Shown: one piece after another, positions 24,201-36,396 of the stretch
Numbering within the stretch: the stretch's first letter is position 1
Layout of the letters: every line of letters begins with the position of its first letter
From: Tupaia tana
Taxonomy: Eukaryota > Chordata > Mammalia > Scandentia > Tupaiidae
Reading direction: 5' to 3'
Assembly (NCBI GenBank): GCA_026018925.1
Contig: JAKSZU010000008.1
Location: 10,581,626-10,645,625, forward strand
DNA length: 64,000 nt
Translations under genes and position numbers: made by a program
The notes under the pieces: model-generated
Told to the model about the DNA's origin: nothing
Database searches by the model: none
What the model saw: only the letters and a program-made list of their open reading frames with translations

Positions 24201-27200
24201 GAGCTCACTTACTTGGTTGTACAGCCCTCAAACATTCCAGTTTTGATGAAATATGGGCATACAATGGTGGTTTTGATTTCAGTTTTGTTTTGCATATTTA
24301 ATTCAAAAAAGAGAGACTCAGCCAAACCGAAGGCTGCAAATTTACTTGCAGAATAATCTGAAATGAAGTGACAAACTCTTAAGTAACAGTTTGACAAATT
24401 AATTCTTTGAATTATCTTAAAAATCCAATCTTCTTCTCTTTCTTTGGCTTATCCTTGGGTACAAAACATCACTGTTAAAATTATTTATGTGGCCAAACAC
24501 TTCACTCCTATGTCTTCACACTACATATCAAACAAAAAGATGGAAATCATTTAGATTTCTCTTAACTCAGTGATCCAGAAGGCACATTCTTTCTGTGTTC
24601 TAATCATTTTAAAAGAGGAAACCAACTCTCCTTACCACTGTCATTGTAAATAGAGAAATGGAAGGGAATTCTGTGATTATAAGCAGAGTTAAGTATTACA
24701 GGGATTTCCTCTAAGTACAAGAAGAAATTATCTGTACCTTGGAATAGTCTTAACTTCTGGGTGCTGTAGACTAGGGTTTGCACAGACACATGGTAGAACA
24801 AAGTACTCACCTGCTAGACTGTTAATACCAGCCAGTCCTGCTATGCTTGAAATACATACCAAGTGGCCATGGTTAGCTTTAATCATGGCAGGAAGGAAGG
24901 CCTTGCAAGTCTGGAAGATACAAACAAACTGTGTCAGTATTTCACTCATTGGTTACTTTATTTGCTCAAGTGTTTGATGACTACTTATTCACTTAACTAA
25001 TATGTATTTATCATCAGGGGTTTGTTAGATTCTGTGGCAGCAGAAAAATAGGTATCACAGTCATTGTTCTCAAGAACTTGGAGTTTATTATATGTTAATC
25101 TATGAGAGATCCTGTTTGATTAATTTTTTTTTTTTTAATTTTTATTTTAAATTTATTTTTTTACATTAATTCACTATCAATCATTGCAGCATACAAAATG
25201 AGTTTTCCCATCCAGAATACACAGTAAATTGACTCAATCAAAGATATTATCATACATGTTATCTTCAACAAATAATTTTTCATTTCTCGTTTCTTACGTA
25301 TTTTACTTCTTCCCCCCCCTTGATTCCCTACTTCTCACCCTCTGCCATTTCTTTTTTTTTTTATGTTTACATTTAATCATTGCACCTCTTTACCGTGTAC
25401 AACATGGTTTTTCCCAGCATGAATACAGTGCACATTAGTCAAAACAATGATATTACCATATACATTATCATCAACAGACAACTTTTCATTTTTGTGTCTA
25501 TTAAGTGTGTTGTTTGTTCCCTGAATCCCTCCCTTCCATCCTCAATTACTCATTCCCATTACCTCTCCCATACTGTCTCTAGTATCTGCAGTTGCCTGCG
25601 CGTGGCCGCTGGCCGCAGGCGGAGAACTGAAGCAGGAAACTAGGACTGAGAACTTGTGGCTACAAGCAACTGATTAATTTTTCTTTTAAAGTACACTACT
25701 GGGGCTAGCAGGTGGCATACCGGTTAAGGCACAGGACTACATGTGGCTGACTGGTGTCCTGGACCTGGTGGCTTGAAAATCAAGCTGGGTGTGTGTGCAT
25801 GCATGTCCAAAATCCAGGAGGAAAATTTTAGGAGAAGGGATTGTGGGGTGGAGGGGAGTGATTTCTCACTTTCCCTTTCACTGTCTCTGGTGATCATACA
25901 TGCCCTAAAAAGTAGACTACAGTAATTGAATCAAATGAACATTTTTATACTTATGGTTGGTTAAAAATCAGAAACCTAGCTTTTCTAGTATGCCAAGTCT
26001 TCCATGTAGTTTTCAGCCATTTGTACAAAATTTTACCACATTTCCCTTCCGGGCTTTACCATAAACAATATTTTCCCTCAATGTGATGGATTGACAGAAT
26101 GAGAGAAGTTGCTAGAGGAAAGGTGAATTTGAGTCCAAGATAAACGTACCTTTGATGCAAAATATTTTGGAATTGTCTTACGTAACTTAGATATATTCTT
26201 AACTATTTTGGTAAATATCACTCATTTATTCTCAAGCAAAGTATTAGTTCAGTACTCTAAGTTCCTATTCCATGAAAAAGTCCCAGGTTCCATACACTAG
26301 CATCTCTTAGGTTTGTTCAGGGAATTTTTCTATGCCCTCTTCTCCAAAGACTGGGCTTTTTAATTTAAACACTGTTCATAAATAAGTATCCAAATCTTGG
26401 AAATAAGGCAAAGATATTTCTGTATGACTTTGAGCATGCTAGGACAGTTTCTGGTAAGCTTGCCTGAGGATCACCTAATTCGGCTAATGTACCTTGTTTG
26501 ATTAGTAATTATTAGGATCCAGACAACAGTCTTGTAGAATTAGAGGTTAACATGAATACTAAAAAAATGTGTTTTTTTGAGGGAGAGGTCTAAGATAAAA
26601 GATAATCCCAGAGGTAAGAGTTTAACAATCTTATTTCATCTTTTCTTTTACCATTGACAATATAAATCCATTTCTTGTATCAACATTTTGTGAGCTGTGT
26701 CATTCTGCTTGTTCTTCATAAGTAAGTTCAATAAAACCTTGACAATGTGCATCATCTATTTCTGTGAGAGTTATAATATTAATAATGTTAGAACTTTGTG
26801 CTTAGAGTTTTGGAGAGTCTGCTGCGATGTGTAACCTACATGGGCCTAGAGGAAGACAGAGCAGTCACGGGGTCCAAGGATTGCTTTTGAGCTCGTCCTT
26901 GTCTCACTAGTTTTGTTCCTGAACTGATGGATAAATTTATGCTTAGATGAAGAAAATTGGCCTCATTTGACATTTCACATCTAAGTGCGGTGGCAATTTA
27001 CACATTTGTATTGTGATTACATCTTTGTCTTGCAAAAATTAGAAATTAAATTTTTTTTGCGCCAATTATGGCAGTGGGGTTGTTGGAAATAGCAAGAGTT
27101 GCTTATTGACTTTTAGCATAAAAGCATGAAACAATGAAACATCTTCCCTCAGTCCCAGGTGACCAACTGGTAGACCTGGTGAGATTTAGCGACTGAAAGT

Positions 27201-29657
27201 CTGAGAATCCTGAGGCCCAGCTGCTGTACCACTTTTGGTATCTGAAAGTTGATGAAACATTCAAGAAGATGAAGCTGAGTAATGGTGTTGTAGAGAGCGT
27301 TAGTGCTACTTTGGGTAAAGAATTCAGTGGATTAAGGCAGTGAAACTCCCCAGATGTAACAGGAAGAAGCGGTGGCCTATCCTTGTCTGCCGTGCTGCTG
27401 AACACTGGTGAAACATAAAGGTGATCATAGTAAACGTTCATTTGCTTTCCTCCAGAGATACTTTCCTTTTTGGCAATAAGCAATGTATGTACTTGCTTTT
27501 AAGCTGGGTTTGAATTTGCTAATGTTATCAAGTGTTTTCAACTGAGAAAAAGTTTTCCTCATAGAAGAAATGTGCCTAGGTATTTAGAAGAAGCTGTTTG
27601 TGTTTGTAGCATTATGTATCAAAGGAAGACAATTTTTACGACATTCTAGAAGATGAGTTTGTCATAGAAACAAATTGTGTTTGCTAGATGGATATTTATT
27701 ATTAAAGGAAGAAAAATGAACATAAATGTTGAGTCAATAACTAGTCATCAAAATGTATTTTAACTTTCGTAACTTTTTTTTTTTTTTGAGAGAAATTTTT
27801 GCTATAGGAGGTATGCACTAACCAGAGAGAGAGAGAGAGAAGGAAAGCAAAAAATCACCCCCCCAGGGGGAATGGCCATGCTGCAATCCCTTCTCCTCCA
27901 CTTTCCTTTTGGGACCTTGAACATGCACACACAGGTGCCCGGTATGAGTTTTAAGTTGCCGGGTCTGGTACTTGAACCACAGTTGACTATGTGGGAGTCC
28001 AGTGACGTAACCATTACGCCATCTGCTGGTCCCTGTGACACATTTTAATAATTAGAAAATTAATAAAAAATTATATATGACACATTTTAATAATTAGAAA
28101 ATTAATAAAAAATTATATGTGAACTAAATTTATATATTACTTAGAATCAAAGTAAATCTGTGAACTAATCAGATTTGTTTGAAAAACAGTAGTATTTCTT
28201 TCATTTGATTTTATCATGTGTGAACTGTAATGCAAATAAGCATAATTTTTGCTTGATTTTGTTTCATTGCATTTTATCTAAGACATGCTAAATTTTACCA
28301 CCTTATTTATAGATCAAATAGGTTATCACTGTTTTTTTTTTTTTTTTTTTGAAGAGGTTTTTGCTATAGGGCGCATGCGCTCACCAGACAGATAGAGAGA
28401 GACAGAGAGACAGAAAGCTAGAAATCGCCCCCCAGGGGGGATGGCCACGCCACAATCCCTTCTCCTCCATTCTCCTCTCGGGATCTTGAGCATGCATGCA
28501 CATGTGCCCAGTGTGAGTTTAAGCCATCAGGTCCGGGATGTGAACCGTGGTTGACTACATGGGAGTCTAGCAACACAGCCATTACGCTAACTGCTAGTCC
28601 CAGTTATCACTGTTTTAAATGCAAGTATGTCTTTAAGTAAATTGAATTACAACAAATGATGACTTAATTGTAAAAAAAAAAAGGATTGTTTTTTTTGAAC
28701 TTCAGATAGTGTTGCAAAGCTTGAATTGAGTTTGTTCGCTGGCATTGTCTTTTACAGTTTTTCAGTGTCATCTTTGGCATCCTTTTAATATCACCAGTGA
28801 TTGAATTACTCTGTAGTGTCAGATGTGAAGACTTTAGTATACTGTTAAGTTGGGTAAATTTATGAGAAGTCTTTGGTTACCATAAAATTGTTAAAGAACT
28901 TAAAATTCATAGAGCAAATGTATCAGTCTACTAACAGTTATGACTTATTTCTGTTGCAAAACTTAGGTTGAAATGGTAACAAAGTAATGTATACCTTATC
29001 TTTTAATATGATGATAAGTTTAATTATATTTTAAAGTTATTGTTGAAAGCTAAAAATAATGTTACATAGCTACTTTTCTGTGTGTAAGTTAGCATACATA
29101 TATAAATGCATAAAAAAATTAATGAGCCAAAGAAACTAATGCATGATAAAGATGGTTTCGGATTATTGAGTCTGTTGTAAATAGGACTATGGGGAGGTTA
29201 TTCTTTAGCTTTGTGTAGTCTGCCCAGAAAGCTGAAGTTCTTATCTCATCAGAGTATACTTGTCCTGAGTCCCTGACCTCTAGCTTTTGTCATATTATTT
29301 AATTATTAAATCAAGTAACCAAAATTTGTTACAAAAATCAATAATTACATTAGGTTGTCAGAAAAGTCATAATGTATTGTTCTATGTTTTTCCATGCAAG
29401 AATACATCATGACTTTCTCGACAACCCAATACTTTACCTACCATTGGGTTTATTTAAAAACAAAACAAAAACGATTGCCTCAGTGGCTATTTACAGAGCC
29501 AATTGCAGCCACTCACTTATGTGTTTGGTTAGAAGAATGAAACTGTGAAGGTATTTTTGCATTCAGAGTCTTTTTAGGCACTTCTTAGGTGACTGAAGCA
29601 CCCAAGGCCTGTTTCCTTAGTTTGAAATTCAGAACATGACAATTAGCAGCAACAGGG

Positions 29658-29696
<39 letters not shown>

Positions 29697-32671
29697 AGGT
29701 ATGAGGGAGTCTTCACAAAGTTCATGGGAAATGTATGGCATGAGAAAACTATGCATGGGTTTCTTTCCTTTTTTTTTTTGGTTTGGTACCAAAATAAACT
29801 TGTATATTAATTCCATTTTCCACAAACTTAGTTGAGATCCTTTGTGTCTTTGCTATGAGACTCATTTCTTAGTTAGCTCTGCCCTATTTTAGTACCTGCC
29901 CTGAGGAAATACGAAAACTGTAAAATTAAAACTAAAAACTCAGTCTTTTCTGAGATATAGTTAGTAATCTATGTTTCATCAGAGACTGCATATTTGCAAA
30001 GATAGATAGAAGAGCCTTGGGGATATATCAATGCTCTCATCGTAATAATGAACCAAATTCTTACAAAATAGTTACATCTCACACCTCCATAGTATTTTCT
30101 TTCTCTAATTTGATGTTTCTGTTATTGAAACAAATTAACCAGAGTCATTTGCTTTTGTCATGAAGAAGTTACAAAGCTTCCCTCATCTTGCCTGGAGGCT
30201 TCTGGTAATGCAAGCTAGAAATTCTGTCTTGTGAAGACACAGCACAAAAGGACCCACAGAGAGTCTCAGTGTAGCTCGGACTGTGCCAAGGAGTGGACTC
30301 ATTGGTGAGAGCTTCCAGTGTGAGCTGACATTGTGGCCCAGAGGAGACCTTGTCAGGCCATGTCACAAGCAGAACTGGTTCATAAAACCTGTTTAGTCCA
30401 GATGTAGATGGCTGTGTAAAAACGGACTAAGATTAAGTAGACCACTGATGACAAGGCCTGGATTATGAAATCAATGAGGGGAAGATACCGTGATCAGTCT
30501 CTGGGAACCATCATTACTGTCTGTTTCTATGGGATCAACATTTTAAAATTCCACGTGGAGGACCAGCAGTTAATGGCTATGTCGCTGGACTCCCATGTAG
30601 TTGACCGCAGTTCAAGTCCTGGACCTGTGGCTTGAACTCACGCCAGGTACGTGTGCATGCGTGTCCAAGATCCCAAGAGGAGAATGGAGGAACGGAGGAG
30701 AAGGGATTGCGGTGTGGCCATCCCCCCTGAGGGATTATTTCTCACCTTCTGTCTCTCTGTCTCTCTCTCTCTGTCTTTCTGGCAAGCACATGTGCCTTAT
30801 AGTAAAAACCTCTCCAAAAAAAAAAAAAAAAATCCACGTGGAAGTGAGTTTACACAGTGTCTACCTTTCTGTACCCTGCTTATTTCACTTAGTATGTCTT
30901 CTAGTTCCACCCATGCTGTCACGTGACAGAATTTCCTTCTTTTTAAGTCCATTTAGTACCATAGTGTGTATATAGACCACATTTTCTTCATCTCATGCTC
31001 TCCCAACTGAGCTATTTCGGCCAGGTTGTGAGATCACACTTTCTTTATCCATTCATCTATTAACGAATTCGTAGGTTGCTTCCAAATGGGAGCTACCATG
31101 GTTTTCCATGCGCATGCACAAATGGTATTATAGTGAAGGAAACTAAGGCAGGAGGGATAATCAACCACACAGAGCACTTTATACCAGGCACTGCACATGC
31201 AGCCATGGGCCATTTTCATCCTCCTTTCACAAATAAGAGAACTGAGGCCCAAAGTATTTAAATGAACTCCTCAAGGTCATGTGACTGGTAAATGCTAACC
31301 GAAGTCACTTCTCACAGGAGCAAGAAGTAAGAGAAGAAAGACGCTTTGTGGAAGAAGTGAATTTATAACTCAGGAGTGTCCTCTCTGAGGCTGGAGTGTC
31401 TAGATAGAACTGCCCTTAGAATGATCTCCAATGATAGAAATGAGATCCACTGCACTGCCTGGTGACTACTGTCAATAATAATGTATTGCTTATTTCAAGA
31501 TTGCTATAATATTGGGACCAGCAGTTAGCGTAATGGCTATGTCGCTGGATTCCCATGTAGTCGACCGTGGTTCAAGTCCTGGACCTGGTAGCTTAAAACT
31601 CACGCCGGGCACGTGTGCGTGTGTGCCCAAGATCCCGAGAAGAGAATGGAGGAGAAGGGATTGTGTTGTGGCCATCCCCCCTGGGAGGTGATTTCCTGCT
31701 TTCTGTCTCTCTGTCTCTCTCTGTCTGGCGAGCGCACACGCCCTGTAGCTAAAACCTCTCAAAAAATAAAAAGATTGCTATAATAGAGTTTTAATATTTT
31801 TGCCCCAAAAAATGATAAATTGGTGCAGTGATTGGTAAGTTTTTAGCTTGATTGAATTCCTCTATGATATTTATATAAATCATACACACACACACAGAAA
31901 TCAAAGCATCACATTGTACTCCGTAAATATATATGATTACTATTTGTCAATTAAAAATAAATGAACTTTTAAAATAATCCCCTTCTCTGCACAGGCTCCT
32001 TTTTCACTTAAGAAAAAATTAAATATCTTTTGTATAATCTTTGTCACATTCTTAGTTTTTATTTTGGTAAGGAGATTGCTGAAAAGATTAGTAAGTCTTG
32101 GGATCAGATGGGAGAATGCAGCTGGAAGGGAATTTCCCTGAGGATTTGGAATAGGGCAAGGTCAGGAAAATCAAGCTGGGTATGGTGGGGTAAAACCCAG
32201 TGAAGATGAGACCCCTCAGTCTATCTCCTGGATGGATATTTACAGACAAATGGTGAACAACTGTTTATAGAAATACATGGAATTTTCATACTCATCAATA
32301 AAAGAAAATGAAAAAGAATGATTTACCCAGAAATGAGACAAGGCATTTACAAGAAATGATCTTTCCACCATGTGATCTGGAGTATCGAGGAAGGACTTTC
32401 CCGTTACAACACCGGCGTTGTTAATGAGGATGGTCACATCGCCAACTTCATTTTTAACCTGGTCAGCAGTGAGATAAACATTAATTCAATGGAAGTGTTG
32501 TATTTTGATATTTATTGTCTTAAGCTACTATTTTTGTTTTCTTATTTTACTCAAGTATTTTATTTGAAAGTAGATATTTTATTTTTGTCTTACATATAGA
32601 AATTCATCGGTTTGGTAACCTTATCAATTATATTTTTAAAACATACATTGTGACTACTGTCTTTTTTGGAG

Positions 32672-32727
<56 letters not shown>

Positions 32728-35700
32728 ATAGAGAATGTGTGCTTGCCAGAAAGAGAGACAGAAAGCAAGAAATCGCCCCCCCCCCCCACCCAGGGGAATG
32801 GCCATGCCACAATCCCTTCTCCTCCATTCTCCTCTCGGGATCTTGGGAATGCACACACACGCGCCTGATGTGAGTTTAAGCCACCGGGTCCAGGACTTCA
32901 ACTGCGGTCGACTATATGGGAGTCCAGAGACACTGCTGGTCCTGCGACTACTGTCTTTACCCCTACTTCTGTTATGTTAATCCCCTTTCCTGCTTGGTCA
33001 CTCAAGCAGTGAGGTCTGAGCACCTGTTTCCCAATCTTCTGTCAAAGGTACAGAGGTTTTCCCTCAGCACAGCGGGTGTCTGATGGCTGCTCTGTAGGGG
33101 ACCTCTTCTGATCCCTCTGTAAACAAGATGGCAAGACCAGATTCCTTCCGTTTTAACTTCTCCAAATTGGATTAGGATAATATTCTCTTCCTGACAGAGG
33201 AAGTCAATATACCTGCAAGTATATTGCTAAACTAGGTTAATAACTGATTCCCAAGTTTTCAGGTCTAATTGAAGGGCCAGAGTGACTCCATTTTGTTAAA
33301 CCCACCTTGCTGAGATTGGGGCCATTTCAAGGAGGCAAGCCGACCATGTAGGAGAAGGTCATAAGACCATCACCCCACCACGGCTGGCCAGTGATAAGAA
33401 ACAAAGGAAATACCAGAGACCTGAAGTAACTTTCTTGCCAGATCAGTAAAAGACAACTGTATTTCTTGAAATCTACAGCCAATGTGTAGCTGCCTTAGTT
33501 CATTCCTCAGCATCCCTCAACCTCCCCCTCAATAGCCAAATAAAAACCCAGCCCAACTAAAACCGGGGCTCTCAACTCTGACCCGCTGTGCCTATAAGAT
33601 TGGGTGTCTTGGCTCAAGCCCGATTAAAAGCGACCCTTGTGTGTTTACATTGGACTCAGTTCCTTGGTGGTCTCTTGGGAATTTCACGACCGGGGTACAA
33701 CATTTGGGGGCTCGTCTGGGATTCCCCAAGTCCCCCAGGATCCCCGAACTGGAGATTTGACAGATAACAGCCGGTGAGTGTGTTTCCTTTGTCTCTGTGT
33801 TTGTCCTGTTTGGTCTCTGAGGGTCCTAACTCTGTAACAGATCGGAATTGGTACAGCGGACGTGCTGGTAGGCCACTGACATTCCAGACCCCCTAGGAGG
33901 GGACAGAGTGCCCTTAGTTGTTCTGAGTTCTCTGAGGGTACATAGTGGGTTGCTCCCGTGGTACGGTGTAAAGCTGTGGTCCCACTTTAGGTTTACTTTT
34001 CACTCAGTGAAGAGCATCTGCGTGGCCGCATTTGTCCTGTCTGTGTGTTTATTACCTATGTCTGCTGGTGTGTATGTTTTTCTGATGGAAATGGGACAAA
34101 CTCAGACTTCCCCTCTGAAGCTTATGATGGAACATGCCCTCAGGAATGGTTAACCTGCTTGCTTTGCTTCTGTAGCCAGCTTTTTTTTACTTTAAAGGAA
34201 GAGAAACTCTACCCCCTATCTCTCCCAAAGCCCCTTCACTTTGTTCCTTTGTCCTTATGAATCACCAAGTCACTCCCGCCGGCTTAATCAATAAACTCCA
34301 ATAAATTTGGCTATGTCTGGATGTCCTCTTATTTCTCGCTGAGTAGATTATAACATTTAGAGGCCCCAGTGAGATCGCATACTTGTCTGATACGTGGGTG
34401 AGGACTCCTAGGGAGAGCAGCCTTACTTGGACTGGCTGCTGGCTACTCGGGACTGCTCTGGGGAGGCACCACCTGGGATTTCCCAAGACCCCGGAGCTCC
34501 TCTCAAGATTGTTGGCAGCTGACAAGAGATGCTGACGGCTCCTCCAAAAGTCTGTGCAGTTTTGTTGTAAAACCTCCAGAGGCATTTCTTTGGGTGTTCC
34601 TGTCCTGTTCTATCTGCTTCAGTGAAGACAAACCAGTGAGTAAGGGCTTGGCCATGGAACAGGGAGGGAATCTCAGGAAGGGTTTGAGTCCCTTGAAGGC
34701 CCCTGAAAGTCCAACCTGCAGGAAATTAGGGTTAGAGTCCCTGACAGGGACTGAATCCCTGGGTTGAGGGTTTGAGTCCCTCCACAGGTGGCTAGATTCA
34801 AGGATGACTGGACAAGGTTATAGAACCCCTACTTAGGTTCCACCAGACATGCTAAAATCTGGGGGATAGATGATAAGGGGTTCGAGTCCCCTCCTAGCCC
34901 TTGGACAGTTTGTGGGAAATCAAGGTTAGAGTCCTTGACAGGGTTTGAGTCCCTGAAAGTTTCAGGGTTTTTTTAAATGGGTTTCTTCTGCTTTTACTGT
35001 TATTGTATATATTTTCTCCATACTCTCTTGGATTGGTGGGAAAAAATGTAATAGGCTCTTGTGTGCATGATGAGCGAATGACTGTATGACTGTTGTTTGT
35101 GGTCCCACAGCTATGGCCACAGCACAGGAATGAGTCCCTGGGAAGACAGAGTTTGAGTCCCTGGAAAATCAGGGTTTAAGTCCCTGGATATCTTAGGATT
35201 TTTTTATGGGTTTCTTTTGTTTCTTCTGTTGTGTTAATTATCTCCTCTGCACTCTCTTGGAAAACATCACTTGGTTCCATCCCTCCTCCTCCTCACTTGA
35301 GGACACCGAGTAATGGAATATTGATCAAGGAGTTCTTCAAAACCGATGACCCCTACAGTCACAGTACTATTGCTGAAAACTGCCTTGTGACCATAGGAGG
35401 TATGGGTAGAGGCAAGAGGGTCCTGGAATGCCCCAGGGTACATCCTGACCAAAGAGCTTACTTGCCTTTTTAGAATTCAGGAAAGGCTGGAACAGCTCCT
35501 CTGAAGTCCCTTAGAATGCAGCTTAAGCATTTCAGTGAGGCATGTGTGGAAAGTTGTGATTATGGCATCAAACTCTCCATCCCCAAACTGAGAGGGCCTT
35601 TTAAAAACATCACACTTAAATACAGTAAAAACATAAAAAAATATTTGTATTGTAAAAACTCTAATGATATAGGCAACAAAAGGTTAAAACCCACCTTCCT

Positions 35701-36358
35701 TGAGTATACAACTAAAGATTTCAAAAAAGGGGGTTGCTCTAGAGCATTAGTGTCAAAGTAACCCCAGGGAGATTGGCTCTTATAGTCCTGATGTGTGTGT
35801 GCACCTATACATGTAGTTTGTCATGTTATGTACATATATGTCACATATATTGTATGTGTGTGTGAAAAAAAGGTCTTAAAGAATTCTGTTCAATTTAATT
35901 TATAAAAAGAGCACTCATACTAATTAGTTTAAATGCTTTTCAAGTTCATATAACTTCAGTAAATGAGCAGGCTTCAAGTGTAATGAAAGAAAAAGATTAA
36001 TAAGTGAAAGTCTCCACAATTTCCAACATATATTTTGTCTAGGTTTTCATTGATCAAGCAACATCACGTTTATCTTAATATGGTTGGTTTAATGAAACAG
36101 CTCGTCTTTATGTGTTGTGTCTTGCATGGTGGATATCTAATACAGAAATGAATTCATGACTAGCTTTTTCTGGCTTTTGTTTTAGTGCTAGCAGAGTATC
36201 TCTGATCTCAAAGTAACTCTGGGATGTTTACAGAGGGCCCGTGAAACATCCAAAAGGGAAATAGTTAAACCAATCAGGCTTACTGTTTATATGTTGGATA
36301 AAAATAGAAAACATTGTCAAATTAAGTATTTCTAATTTTCTTGATATTATATTTGAGG

Positions 36359-36396
<38 letters not shown>

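Noticed and set aside
27103-27483. 126-codon minus-strand frame as a gene
   Set aside because: No recognisable domain, no promoter or splice support; the opposite strand looks more protein-like.
31490-31762. Open frames of 60-120 codons inside SINE copies here and elsewhere (e.g. 37259-37615, 47175-47492, 51489-51761)
   Set aside because: The same translations recur because they are frames through one SINE body; no start context or domain, and they are shared between unrelated loci.
34655-35195. Repeated leader phrase as a CRISPR-like array
   Set aside because: Units are diverged, spacing is irregular, there is no spacer regularity, and the context is a mammalian provirus.
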